Notes under the pieces: model-generated
The model's input: only the letters and a program-made list of their open reading frames with translations
The model's database searches: none
What the model was told of the DNA's origin: nothing
Shown here: positions 21,955 to 30,173 of the stretch, piece after piece
Position numbering within the stretch: the stretch's first letter is position 1
Layout of the letters: every line of letters starts with the position of its first letter
Made by a program: the position numbers and the translations under genes
Virus record (IMG/VR): IMGVR_UViG_3300009098_000016
Span: 1-36,715 of that record
DNA length: 36,715 nucleotides
Source: a virus
Strand: one strand, 5' to 3'

Positions 21955-22065
21955 AAGGGTGGACACCAGTGTCTACCTTTGAGATCTTGTAAAGGGGGTC
22001 ACCAGTGTCCACCTTTGGCCTCCTGCGCGGACGCTCAAAGGGGGTCACCAGTGTCTACCTTTGAG
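21955..22065. repeat. Three iteron-like direct repeats (candidate replication origin)
   Basis: Copies at 21955-21983, 21991-22018 and 22034-22065 share AAGG(G/T)GG(T/A)CACCAGTGTC(T/C)ACCTTTG. Copy 3 is bounded by CTCAAAGG and CCTTTGAG, an 8-bp inverted pair. Core CACCAGTGT is spaced 36 and 46 bp. The last codons of the upstream HTH gene lie inside copy 3, recalling lambda O, whose gene contains its own origin. Confidence 0.7.
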
Positions 22066-22367
22066 TCCCGGAACACGGGCACCTCGAATATGGTCCGGTG
22101 GCCCTTGTTGGCGAACACGAACTTTCCCTTCTTGTCAACTCCGGCGGGCACGCGAACCTCGTAACCACAGGCCGCGAGTTGCGTCAGAACCCGCGTGAGG
22201 TGACGGTGGTCGAGTCCCGTCCTGCGGATTAGCGCATCCCTCCCAGGACTGCATCGGCGGGTTGTCCCGTCAGCGAACTCGGCGATGACCACAAGTAGTA
22301 AACGTTCCGCCGGTGTCAGCTCGGCGGGCGCGTGGTCGAGCACTTCGATAACCAGCCGAACGCTCAC
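22035..22367 (-). CDS. Winged-HTH replication initiator-like protein
   Basis: A 110-aa protein from GTG 22367. LTPAERLLLVVIAEFADGTTRRCSPGRDALIRRTGLDHRHLTRVLTQLAACGYEV is broken here by position: the helix pair and recognition helix cover residues about 17-70, and a wing-like strand pair follows (VPAGVDKKGKFVFANKG). This is the HTH type found at the N-terminus of phage replisome organisers. The gene ends inside iteron copy 3. Origin binding is inferred from this position; it could instead be a local repressor. Confidence 0.6.
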   Translation of the reverse strand: MSVRLVIEVLDHAPAELTPAERLLLVVIAEFADGTTRRCSPGRDALIRRTGLDHRHLTRVLTQLAACGYEVRVPAGVDKKGKFVFANKGHRTIFEVPVFRDSKVDTGDPL

Positions 22368-22394
22368 CGTTAACGCGCCGCCCCCTCGCCGATG

Positions 22395-22652
22395 TCATAC
22401 GGTCCATGCGAGCAATTCACTGGGTGTGGCGTTGTCGTCAACCATCCCGGCTAGCACGAGTATCAATGCGGTCCGCCAATACGGATGGTCATCGGTAGCG
22501 GTGCGCGCACTAGCGATGGCAGCGGTAATTTCGGTCGCGTTGCCTTCCCGGACCGCGCCGACTAAACGCAGCGCGGCCGGGAGGACAGCATCACCAACGG
22601 GGTGGCCCGTCAAGGTCGACGGCGGACTCCGACCGGAGTTTGCAGCGTCCAC
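22395..22652 (-). CDS. 85-aa helical protein
   Basis: GTG 22652 with GAGGA upstream, starting 1 nt after the preceding stop. Helical repeats (LPAALRLVGAVREGNATEITAAIASARTA, WRTALILVLAGMV) without known motif. Probably a small adaptor or unknown early protein. Confidence 0.5.
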   Translation of the reverse strand: MDAANSGRSPPSTLTGHPVGDAVLPAALRLVGAVREGNATEITAAIASARTATDDHPYWRTALILVLAGMVDDNATPSELLAWTV

Positions 22653-22653
22653 T

Positions 22654-22950
22654 TCAGTCCTCGTCGTCGTCGACGCTGAAAAGGTTCGGTTCGCCAGTGG
22701 GCTTCGATGGGCCCTCTTTCACGTCCATTTCCAGTACCGACATTGTGGCTTCCCGACGAAGTTCACCGTCTTTCATTCGTTTCACACCGCGACCGGTGCA
22801 CACGACTTTGATGAGCAGTGTCATCACGTCGTCGATGTTCGGTGGTTCAGCGATTTCATCGAGCCCGACACCAACGACTTTCAGGCGGGCGGTGGCGAAA
22901 CCGTCGAGGGGTTCCTGCTGCTCCATGATGGACAGTGAATTCGCTGGCAT
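22654..22950 (-). CDS. 98-aa conserved-looking phage protein
   Basis: ATG 22950 with GAGGAG 7 nt upstream. The motif GVKRMKDGELRREATMSVLEM, preceded by DDVMTLLIKVVCTG and followed by an acidic tail (VDDDED), resembles a small protein common in mycobacteriophage early regions, with no assigned function. Confidence 0.6.
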   Translation of the reverse strand: MPANSLSIMEQQEPLDGFATARLKVVGVGLDEIAEPPNIDDVMTLLIKVVCTGRGVKRMKDGELRREATMSVLEMDVKEGPSKPTGEPNLFSVDDDED

Positions 22951-22960
22951 GGTGTTCTCC

Positions 22961-23209
22961 TCAGTTGTTGGGGACAAGCGATGAGGCGTCGTCTGGGACT
23001 TCAGCGGTGAGCGGTTTCTTGAATGCGTCTCGGAGGTCGTCCAGGGCGCACATGAACAAGCTCATTGTGACCAAGCTGACTAGCGCGTCGGTGTAGTTCT
23101 CGGCGCGTAACGCTTTAGCGGTCCTGGTTGCTTCCTTCGCCACCAAATCGAGTGCTGAAGCGAAACGGGCACGCTCCTCGAAGTCCAGGTTAATATCTGT
23201 AATGCTCAT
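22961..23209 (-). CDS. 82-aa helical protein
   Basis: ATG 23209 overlaps the VWA gene stop. All-helical: FEERARFASALDLVAKEATRTAKAL, then DALVSLVTMSLFMCALDDLRDAFKK. No family recognised; co-translated with the VWA gene and possibly its partner. Confidence 0.5.
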   Translation of the reverse strand: MSITDINLDFEERARFASALDLVAKEATRTAKALRAENYTDALVSLVTMSLFMCALDDLRDAFKKPLTAEVPDDASSLVPNN

Positions 23210-23847
23210 TTGATCGCATCCTTGCGCTGGTCGGTGGTGAAAGCAGCCGACTGCCCGGAAGCGGCTGCAAAGACATAGGAGTTCATTGAGCCAACAGCTG
23301 ATCGGGTGCCGTGGTCGGTGGCGGCGTAAGTCATTGTGCTGTCGGCGCGGATACCCATCTTGGCTGCGGTTTCGATGGCGTCCTGGTTCGCACCCAAATA
23401 AACGATGTTCCAGCCGTAATCCTTTTCTTGACGCTGCACCATCGTTTTGATCTGAGGCCACGTGAATTCGCTGGACGCGTTTTCGACACCATCGGTCATG
23501 ACCGCGAGGACCACCACACCGGGACGGTCGTCTTCGGGTAGCGCCGCTAGTTCCTCACCGAATTCGAGGATGGAACGGCCCATCGCGTCAAGTAGTGGCG
23601 TACCACCCCGCGGACTTAGGTGAAACGCCGCCATCCCAGCGGGGTCCATCGATGGGCACACCGTGTCGTACCGGGTTTCGGATTGGTACCAGTCGAACTG
23701 CGCGATCCGGATGGTGCGTTTACCAGTGCTCTTGGCTTGGTCGGCGATGAATCCGTTGATCGCTTCTTCGGCTGATGTGCGGATCAAATCCATCGACCCG
23801 CTGCGGTCGATGACGAGCATCACCGCGCAATAGTCAGGGTTAGTCAC
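23206..23847 (-). CDS. von Willebrand factor A domain protein
   Basis: A 213-aa protein consisting almost wholly of a VWA domain. The metal-ion site is complete: DRSGS (14-18), T83 in RGGTPLLDA, and D119 in VMTDGVENAS. GTG 23847 overlaps the upstream stop. VWA domains mediate metal-dependent protein contacts; single-domain versions occur in phage and tellurite-type or defence operons. It is coupled to the ParB-DUF5131 gene, so the two may work together. Confidence 0.8.
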   Translation of the reverse strand: MTNPDYCAVMLVIDRSGSMDLIRTSAEEAINGFIADQAKSTGKRTIRIAQFDWYQSETRYDTVCPSMDPAGMAAFHLSPRGGTPLLDAMGRSILEFGEELAALPEDDRPGVVVLAVMTDGVENASSEFTWPQIKTMVQRQEKDYGWNIVYLGANQDAIETAAKMGIRADSTMTYAATDHGTRSAVGSMNSYVFAAASGQSAAFTTDQRKDAIK

Positions 23848-25307
23848 GTGTTTCTCCCTCGGCGGGGCGTCGGGTATTCATTCGTAAGTAGCATTCCGGG
23901 CGAATCTGGCGCCGGTTTACCGAGCAGGTTCGGTTTCATGTGAACCTTGCAACCGGCCTCATGGGCCTGGTCGTGGATCCGTGCGACCCAGTCGAACGGT
24001 GGCGAGAACGCAGGCACCGTGCCTTTCCCTGGCTGGTGGGTTTCGCTTTGCGCACCGATGACGACCCAATCGAACATGGAAAGGTCGGTGAACTCCAGGG
24101 GCTCGCGCAACGGTTCGAGGGACAGCCATTTGACTGCTGCGTCGATGTCTCGGAACGCGTCCTCGGCAATACGCACGCGTTTTTGTTCGTCGACTGAGGT
24201 GCCGACCCACGCGCCGGGTGGCATGTCCAAGCCGCTGTAGCGAGTCGGAAATTTCGTGAGCAGCAGGTAGTCCCACTCCGGGCTGGCGAGCATCGACGCG
24301 TGCACCTGAGTGATCCACTCGTCGGGTACCCACCGGCCGTAGAGGTCAGCCATCGAGCACACGAACACTCGCCGGTACTCAGGGTCGTCGCGGTGAGCGG
24401 CGGGGATGGTGGTGTGCGCGGGCGCGTCGAGGCGTTCGTGATGAAATAGCGGGGTGAACCCAGCTGGGTAGCGGTCCTTCAGTCGGTCGCTCACTGCTCC
24501 TTCGCGGGCGTAGCAGTACTCGCAACCGTGAAGACACCCGGTGACTGGGTTCCACGACCACGCAGCCCAAGAGATCCCGTCACCTTTAGTCGGATTGAAT
24601 GTTGCTTTCCCTTTCGGCTGGGGGTAGGGGACGTCGATGCCGTCGTGGGTTTTCAGTGTGAGCATGACGGGCCCGGGCTTTTCGGTTGGTTTATCTTCCC
24701 GTAGGGCCGCGATTCGCTTTTTCCGTTGTTTGTCCGCGGCATCGAGCGCGACGTCGCCAGCGAGGACCTTCTTGTAGAGGTCGGGCGCATCACGTTTCAC
24801 CGCCTTAGCTTGCTGCACACCACGCCCGGATCCGCCGGAGATCTTCGCGGCCTTCTCCCGAGACTTCCGCGCAATGGCTTGTTCCGTAGTAGACCGACTT
24901 TGTGGCAGATCTGCCACAAAGTCATTGAACGGCCGCAAGTCGCTACGGCGGCCTTGTGTTTCCTTCGCCGCCTTGGCGTAGAACTGTTCGTATTCCAGTC
25001 CGATGGCGTTGCGTTGACTCGGGTTGAGGTGTCGGCGGGCAATGTTTTTCGACACGATCAGATCGAGAATCTGCTGCTCGGTGCAGGAGGCCGGTAACGT
25101 CTCGAACACCGGGTCGACGGTCGCCTCCAGGCACGCTCGGTACCGGTTCCGGCCGTCGATCAGCGTCTTCTTGTCCGCCGATAGCGTGATGGGGTCGTTG
25201 AGGCCGTTTAGCTTGATGTCAGCTACCAGTCGGTCGAACTCTTCGCCCTCCACGAGGGGGAACACGTCAGCAAAGGGATGCACCCGGTAGGGCCCGTACT
25301 GCTGCAC
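23844..25307 (-). CDS. ParB-like domain fused to DUF5131 (Gp37/Gp68) radical-SAM-like protein
   Basis: A 487-aa protein; GTG 25307 has AAAGGAG upstream. Residues 8-200 are ParB-like, with the DGRNR box at 51-55, an RRHL/ERY-type second box, and an HTH-like middle. From about 240, KGDGISWAAWSWNPVTGC leads to CLHGCEYC (258-265), a CxxxCxxC cluster-binding motif, then the DUF5131 body (FVCSMADLYGRW, LLLTKFP, WVGTSVDEQ, WLSLEPL). DUF5131 proteins are frequent in phages; their reaction is unknown. Fusion to ParB suggests DNA or nucleotide-dependent targeting. Confidence 0.8.
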   Translation of the reverse strand: MQQYGPYRVHPFADVFPLVEGEEFDRLVADIKLNGLNDPITLSADKKTLIDGRNRYRACLEATVDPVFETLPASCTEQQILDLIVSKNIARRHLNPSQRNAIGLEYEQFYAKAAKETQGRRSDLRPFNDFVADLPQSRSTTEQAIARKSREKAAKISGGSGRGVQQAKAVKRDAPDLYKKVLAGDVALDAADKQRKKRIAALREDKPTEKPGPVMLTLKTHDGIDVPYPQPKGKATFNPTKGDGISWAAWSWNPVTGCLHGCEYCYAREGAVSDRLKDRYPAGFTPLFHHERLDAPAHTTIPAAHRDDPEYRRVFVCSMADLYGRWVPDEWITQVHASMLASPEWDYLLLTKFPTRYSGLDMPPGAWVGTSVDEQKRVRIAEDAFRDIDAAVKWLSLEPLREPLEFTDLSMFDWVVIGAQSETHQPGKGTVPAFSPPFDWVARIHDQAHEAGCKVHMKPNLLGKPAPDSPGMLLTNEYPTPRRGRNT

Positions 25308-25309
25308 GA

Positions 25310-25555
25310 TCAGTTCTCCTTTCCGTGAAGTTCGCAGTGGCATGGATGGCATACGGCGATTATGTTCTGGGGGACGTCGAATTCACCCCATGGCGGGTAG
25401 CGCAGGTGATGTGGTTCGGTTGGTCGCCGCGTTTTGCAGCGCTCGCACCGTCCGCCGGCGCGTTTGAATACTTCAGCCCTGATCTCCAGAAACCGGGGAT
25501 GGTTAAGGTATTCACGGTAAGTTCGATATGGTTCATACGGCGTCTGGGTGACCAT
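25310..25555 (-). CDS. HNH endonuclease
   Basis: An 81-aa protein; ATG 25555, or GTG 25558, overlaps the previous stop. FLEIRAEVFKRAGGRCERC is followed by PHHLRYP (catalytic HH), IIAVCHPCHCELHGKEN with the third His and the second CxxC. A compact, complete HNH nuclease. It may nick DNA in recombination or be a small mobile nuclease; flanking genes are intact. Confidence 0.8.
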   Translation of the reverse strand: MVTQTPYEPYRTYREYLNHPRFLEIRAEVFKRAGGRCERCKTRRPTEPHHLRYPPWGEFDVPQNIIAVCHPCHCELHGKEN

Positions 25556-26442
25556 CACGCCAATCCCATCTCCCGGAGTTCTTGGCGTGTGTAAAACAGG
25601 GTCTGTTTCGTTGCCTCGAACGCCTCTCGGTCAGTGCGATACCAGCTCATCGCCACGGTGCGTCCCACGGTATTGAAAGCGGTGCGGACAACGCTCTCAG
25701 TTTTGCTGCGCCATTTACACGGTTGACTAATCAGGTACGCCCACTGGGCGTCGTCCCGTTCGATCGCCGTTAAGAGCAAGTCCCGGTACGGTGGTAGCGC
25801 ACGCTCTTCACGCTCAACAAGTGCGAACCATTCGTCACGCTCAGGCCGTTTTGTGCGCTTCAACCCAACAGGATTGCATCCCATCGACGATAGGCTCCGG
25901 GACGCCCACGCGCGATCTTTGAGTTCCTGGGCGAAGGTCGGGCGCATGGCCCACTCGGTAATGGCGTTCGGGTCGTTGAGGACGAGAACAGCGTCACGTT
26001 TACTGACGAATGACGAGTCAACATCCCACCCGCTGGCATTCCGTACCGCTAGCTCAATGAGCGAACCGCTCACAGTTTCCGCCGTCCACAGGCCGACGTC
26101 CTGGCGTGTGTAGCCCAGTTCGGGGAGCTGCTCATCAAGTTTGGCCAGCAATCGGTCATGCGTCGCCCGCTGAATCTCGGACATGGTTATACGCGCTGGG
26201 ATTAAAAGGTTCTTAGCATGACTCGCGAGGATCCCCGGTGAGCATCCCGTCGTCCAAGTTGTGTCGTCGGCCGCGACCCCGTCCCCGGCTGTCTGATCGA
26301 ACCAGACAGCTCGGCTGATGACGTCCCCGTATTTTTTGTTCAGCCCGGCTACCGCACCGACCTCTTGTCCTACGACGTTGCGCATCAGCGCGTGTTTCGC
26401 CACGGTTCGCCAGCTGCGACCGACGTCTAGTCGCTTAGTCAT
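25555..26442 (-). CDS. 295-aa hypothetical protein
   Basis: ATG 26442 overlaps the end of RecT by 8 bp; the open frame further upstream is the shadow of recT. Segments include RNVVGQEVGAVAGLNKKYGD, GYTRQDVGLWTAETVSGSLIELAVRN and a C-terminal helical part with WRSKTESVVRTAFNTVGRTVAMSWY. No known motif was identified. Its position between recT and nucleases suggests DNA metabolism. Confidence 0.6.
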   Translation of the reverse strand: MTKRLDVGRSWRTVAKHALMRNVVGQEVGAVAGLNKKYGDVISRAVWFDQTAGDGVAADDTTWTTGCSPGILASHAKNLLIPARITMSEIQRATHDRLLAKLDEQLPELGYTRQDVGLWTAETVSGSLIELAVRNASGWDVDSSFVSKRDAVLVLNDPNAITEWAMRPTFAQELKDRAWASRSLSSMGCNPVGLKRTKRPERDEWFALVEREERALPPYRDLLLTAIERDDAQWAYLISQPCKWRSKTESVVRTAFNTVGRTVAMSWYRTDREAFEATKQTLFYTRQELREMGLA

Positions 26443-27580
26443 CTCCGGGGCCGCCGAGTTCGGCGAGAGTGTGAATGAGGTCGCCGTCGTCTTTGTGGTT
26501 TTGGAGGAAATCGTTGATCGTGGTGACTTCACTGCCGGTGAGCTGGTCGAAACTTGTGACAGGCGTCGCGGGGGGCATCTTGAGGATTCGACTGACAATG
26601 CGCAGCCGCATTGCCCGGTCGGATCCGTTGACCCCACCGTCGCGCAGCAACGCGAATAGGCGGTTCCGCTGGGTTTTCTCGGCTGGTCCGCTGTCGCCGG
26701 ACACGGTCTCGTCGACCACGCACGCGTTAACGGCCGGTTCGGATGTTGGAGGCTCTGCCGCGAGGGCGGCTTTGACGCGCTCACCGGCGGTGGCGATGCG
26801 TTCCAGCAACTGCCCATCATTGGGTCGTAGTCCGCGAGCGAGTTTCCAGATCTCGCCGAGCGCGGGCCGGTCCTGACGGTTCTCGGCGTTGACGATCATT
26901 GTGTCCCAGTCGGGGTCTTGGTCCTGTTGTCGCTGCGGGGAATCAATGACCATCGGGTTCCTCGGGTTTTCGAGGTGCCCCATCTCCTCGTCGGTGTAAA
27001 TGCCGCCCAAATCTTGCGGAAATAAACGGCGACGGGCGGCTGATTCCGCGCACTTCGCCAACTGCCCCGCTGCTTTTGTTTTCCAAATATGATTCGGTTC
27101 GCCGTCGAATTTCGTTTGGACGTATTCGCGGTAGTGCGCGATGCCTTGGACGGGATTAGCGTGGTCTTTGCGCATCACGGTGAAGCGGGCGGCTACTGGT
27201 GGGTTGTCGTTGTCGGTCCACACGTCGCGCCACACGCCATCGGGCCCACACCATTCCGCTGCGGGGTTTCCTTCGCCGGCGTACCGGTTGTCCCGTTCGC
27301 AGAACACCCGGAACCCGTCAACCCCGGTTTGGATGGTCCACTTTTTCCCGGTCGGTGAGTCCCGGTCCTTACGTGCGATCAGATAGATCTGTCGGGCGAA
27401 GGGGTCCAAGCCGACGCGTTGGCACACGTGGAGGAAAACTTGCTGGTCGCCGGGTGGTGCGTCAGCGATCCCGATTTGGTCGAGCGCGGCGCGTTGTGCT
27501 GGTGTCCAGTCGATTTGGTCCCCGCGGAGCGCCAACGTGCCACTTTGGCCGGTTTGGGTGGCCACTTCGGTACCGGTCAT
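26435..27580 (-). CDS. recT: RecT-family single-strand annealing protein
   Basis: A 381-aa protein from ATG 27580. LDPFARQIYLIARKD, KWTIQTGVDGFRVFCERDNRYAGE, PVAARFTVMRKD and WKTKAAGQLAKCAESAARRRLFPQDL are the conserved core of the RecT/Bet family that anneals complementary strands in phage recombination. The region after about residue 230 is a variable tail. It follows the YqaJ exonuclease gene, its usual partner, with a tiny open frame between them. Confidence 0.9.
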   Translation of the reverse strand: MTGTEVATQTGQSGTLALRGDQIDWTPAQRAALDQIGIADAPPGDQQVFLHVCQRVGLDPFARQIYLIARKDRDSPTGKKWTIQTGVDGFRVFCERDNRYAGEGNPAAEWCGPDGVWRDVWTDNDNPPVAARFTVMRKDHANPVQGIAHYREYVQTKFDGEPNHIWKTKAAGQLAKCAESAARRRLFPQDLGGIYTDEEMGHLENPRNPMVIDSPQRQQDQDPDWDTMIVNAENRQDRPALGEIWKLARGLRPNDGQLLERIATAGERVKAALAAEPPTSEPAVNACVVDETVSGDSGPAEKTQRNRLFALLRDGGVNGSDRAMRLRIVSRILKMPPATPVTSFDQLTGSEVTTINDFLQNHKDDGDLIHTLAELGGPGDD

Positions 27581-27660
27581 GCGACACACCCGTTCGAGTT
27601 CGGTAAGGCGACCTTTTCGAAAAACCGCTGCTTGATGGGAACTCGCTTTCTTCCTGTCAT
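27577..27660 (-). CDS. 27-aa overlap-coupled ORF, possible HNH remnant
   Basis: ATG 27660 overlaps the YqaJ stop and the TGA (27579-27577) overlaps the RecT ATG, so both ends are ATGA junctions. The peptide reads RKRVPIKQRFFEKV..PNSNGC-VA. RF(F/W)xKV...NGCW is the typical start of small phage HNH endonucleases, so this looks like the N-terminal stub of one. It may now serve only to couple translation of the two recombination genes. Confidence 0.45.
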   Translation of the reverse strand: MTGRKRVPIKQRFFEKVALPNSNGCVA

Positions 27661-28658
27661 GCCGACTCCCATCCGCGGACGATCCGAATGTGGCGGTGTG
27701 TACCGCGTTTTACGTAGGCTTCCCAAATGTCGGGGTGGTCGTATTCCAGCGCGGGCATCACCCTTGGGGGGTTCTGCTGGGTTTTCAGTGTCATCACCGG
27801 CCGGTCACCGACTAGTAGGGCCTCGGCGTCCCCGGCCATCACTTTCAGTGCCTGGTCGATTTCCTTTTTCCGTTTCGTGGCTTCGGCTTCGAGTTTCAGC
27901 ACTTCGGCGCGTTCGGCGAGCAGTGTGCGTAAATGCGCCGGCCATTCCGCTGTTTTCGTGGTGCCTGGTTGTTCTGTGGGCCACCGCAACGCGATCTCTT
28001 CGTCAGTGATCGTGTCCAGGTCGATTGGTGGTGGTTGGTCACCGACAACGTGCGTTTCCCACCACAGCGACACACGTTTGCGCATCCGGTCGATCAGGGC
28101 GTCGTCACGTTCCAGCGGCCCACGAATTTGCGGTTCTTGGTCGATGGCGTACGCGCAAAGCCATAGGTGCGTGCGGCCGGTGACCATCAGCTGCCATTGG
28201 CCTTGGACGTAAGCATTCCGCGCGATCCCACCGTCACGCCATTCTTTACCGACTTTCGCGAAAGCGCCTAAGGTTTTCACCTCAAGGCAGCCGCCGTCGT
28301 CGGTGAGCCGATCGGGGGTGGCCCGTAGGATTGGGGTTTCCCGGTTGGCGACGAGGCCGCATCGCCGGACTCCGACTTTGGTTTCTTCCGCGAAGTAATC
28401 CACTACGTGGCCCTCAAGCCAATTGCCGCGTCGCATCGCTTCGGTTTGTTCCTGATGTTGTGCCCTACCCGTTTTGTCCAGCCAAAGTTCGTACTCGGTT
28501 CCGTAGGCTGATACTCCCATCAGCAGTGGGACGTCGCTGCCACCGATTCCTTTGCGGCGTTCGTCGAGCCACTGGTCGCGTGGTGCGTCAGCGGGTAGAA
28601 CGAGTTGACCATCGGGCATGGCCCACGGATTAACGGGTTTGACTTTGGGTGTGGTCAT
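27657..28658 (-). CDS. YqaJ-type recombination exonuclease
   Basis: A 333-aa protein; ATG 28658 overlaps the previous stop. The N-terminal RRKGIGGSD (GIGGSD at 37-42), LEGHVVDYF with E82, TPDR with D116, CLEVKT with E126 and K128, and YVQGQWQLMVTG form the full PD-(D/E)xK YqaJ/lambda-exonuclease active site. The C-terminus has a coiled segment (EVLKLEAEATKRKKEID). It degrades double-stranded ends to give single strands for RecT. Confidence 0.9.
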   Translation of the reverse strand: MTTPKVKPVNPWAMPDGQLVLPADAPRDQWLDERRKGIGGSDVPLLMGVSAYGTEYELWLDKTGRAQHQEQTEAMRRGNWLEGHVVDYFAEETKVGVRRCGLVANRETPILRATPDRLTDDGGCLEVKTLGAFAKVGKEWRDGGIARNAYVQGQWQLMVTGRTHLWLCAYAIDQEPQIRGPLERDDALIDRMRKRVSLWWETHVVGDQPPPIDLDTITDEEIALRWPTEQPGTTKTAEWPAHLRTLLAERAEVLKLEAEATKRKKEIDQALKVMAGDAEALLVGDRPVMTLKTQQNPPRVMPALEYDHPDIWEAYVKRGTHRHIRIVRGWESA

Positions 28659-29095
28659 TGTGGTGCGCCCACGATCATGTTGAGGCTGGTGGCGACGATG
28701 TCGAGGAGCGCACACACGTTGTCAGTGAATTCTTCGTCGTTGGCGATGGATTCGTATAGTGCGGCGCATGCTGGTTCGTCGAGGGCGGCCCTCGCGGCAA
28801 TGAACCGACCTGCCCACCGCAGCGGCGGTGGTACGTCGTCAGCGAAAAGCGTGGTGTCACCGGACGGGTCGACCCACATGGGTAGGACCATTGCGTCTTG
28901 CTGTGGTTTGGCGTCTTGGTGGATCAGGAGGGTGTCAGCTAAGCCGAGCAGGAACAGCTGGATGCCTTCGCCGCCTTCGTAGTTGTCGTGCAGCTCTTGA
29001 ACGGCTTCACCAGCTCGGGACCAGTCTTTGACTCTCGCGTAGGCCAGTGCTTTCGCGCCGGTCCGTATCGCGGCGTCGCGTTGTTCGGAGTTCAT
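28655..29095 (-). CDS. 146-aa helical protein
   Basis: ATG 29095 with GGAGGTG upstream; both ends overlap neighbours. All-helical: AIRTGAKALAYARVKDWSRAGEAVQELHDNY, RFIAARAALDEPACAALYESI, then a hydrophobic C-terminal helix. The helical hairpins look TPR-like. Function unknown. Confidence 0.55.
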   Translation of the reverse strand: MNSEQRDAAIRTGAKALAYARVKDWSRAGEAVQELHDNYEGGEGIQLFLLGLADTLLIHQDAKPQQDAMVLPMWVDPSGDTTLFADDVPPPLRWAGRFIAARAALDEPACAALYESIANDEEFTDNVCALLDIVATSLNMIVGAPQ

Positions 29096-29307
29096 GCTGA
29101 GAACACCTCCGCGGCGTGCACCGCTGCTGCGCGTAGCTCCGTCCAGATCCGGTGGACAACACCAGCGGTGCGGTGGTGGCGGCCACGGCACCGCGTACCA
29201 GCTCGGAGGGTTCCGTGGCCTTCCCGGGTGAGGATTTCGTTGACGGCCATCAGGCCGCGTTTAGGTACCCGCCGTTTGATGGTGATAGGTCTTTTGATGG
29301 CTTTCAT
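29092..29307 (-). CDS. 71-aa basic protein
   Basis: ATG 29307 and the stop each sit in ATGA overlaps. The first 20 residues are very basic (KAIKRPITIKRRVPKRG) and the rest carries many Arg/His, with an HxxHR-like cluster; nucleic-acid binding is plausible. Confidence 0.5.
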   Translation of the reverse strand: MKAIKRPITIKRRVPKRGLMAVNEILTREGHGTLRAGTRCRGRHHRTAGVVHRIWTELRAAAVHAAEVFSA

Positions 29308-30173
29308 GCGGCGTTACCCCATTCCGGCAAACGGTTAGTCTGGCGCCGTTTGTTGTGTAGATTGACGAGGATTTCGGCCATGGCGTCGGAGATGAGGCCA
29401 CCTCGAATGTCTCTGAGCTGTTTGGCTTTGCCGATCAGGTTCAGTGGGCCGCCTTCGAGTTTCCCGAGTTCGGTGATGAGCTTCGGGTGGTCCAGGTGCG
29501 GGTGTTTGCGCAGCAGCGCACCTAACCCGGATACGATTTCAGCGCGGAGACCATTCGATTCGTGTCCCCACGCGTGGGTCGCGACCCGAAGTAGTGCATC
29601 GCACGTTTCAATGTCTTTACCGGGGGGTTTGTTGTAAACCTTCTCCAACGCACCGACCGCATAGAATGAGCCTTGGGCTTGTGCTTTGCGGATGGTCCAG
29701 CCGTGTGATTGGAGTAGCTCGTTCAGTGTGCAGGCAACGGGATCACCTTCAACGATACGAACCCGGAATTTATCCAAAACTTGGATTTGGCGTGTGTTGT
29801 TGAGTCGGCGCCACATCGCTGCTTCGTCAGCGCGGGACAACCCTTTCCAGAGCACGCATCGCACGGGGATGGTGTCTTTGCCGATGACGCGCATCGCTGC
29901 GATACGGTGCTGGCCGTCAACGATGTGCTGCGTACCGTCGGGGCGTTCGCTAACGGTGATCACGTTCAGTGAGTCGACTTCGAAGTCGGCTGCGATTTGC
30001 GCGACCCGAACCCCATCGAGGGGGCGTTGCACAGTGTGGTCGACGGTGAGCAACGCCGGCTCGATTTCCATCACGACGGACGTTGCCGCGGGGTTTTTTG
30101 ACACGGGTCGTCTCGCTTCGAGTTCCATAGCTGAAGACGGCGGTGCCTTAGCCTTGGTCGTTGGGGCGGTCAT
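29304..30173 (-). CDS. ParB-like nuclease-domain protein
   Basis: A 289-aa protein; ATG 30173 overlaps the previous stop. Residues 35-120 match the ParB/sulfiredoxin-like domain, with PLDGVRVAQIAADFEVDSLNVI, DGQHRIAAM (86-94) and IPVRCVLWKG; the rest is helical. This is the DGQHR subtype common in actinophages (DUF6551-like), not a partition ParB. ParB folds bind CTP/ATP or act as nucleases; the activity here is unknown. A second ParB-like gene precedes it. Confidence 0.75.
   Translation of the reverse strand: MTAPTTKAKAPPSSAMELEARRPVSKNPAATSVVMEIEPALLTVDHTVQRPLDGVRVAQIAADFEVDSLNVITVSERPDGTQHIVDGQHRIAAMRVIGKDTIPVRCVLWKGLSRADEAAMWRRLNNTRQIQVLDKFRVRIVEGDPVACTLNELLQSHGWTIRKAQAQGSFYAVGALEKVYNKPPGKDIETCDALLRVATHAWGHESNGLRAEIVSGLGALLRKHPHLDHPKLITELGKLEGGPLNLIGKAKQLRDIRGGLISDAMAEILVNLHNKRRQTNRLPEWGNAA

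Noticed and set aside
21770-22048. 92-aa frame across the iterons
   Set aside because: Its repeated KVDTG peptide is only the translated iterons, and it lacks a ribosome site. The candidate origin explains the sequence better.
26443-26820. N-terminal extension of the 295-aa gene
   Set aside because: It is a second-frame shadow of the recT coding region, Ser/Thr/Pro-rich and unlike a protein; the ATG at 26442 fits the overlap pattern.
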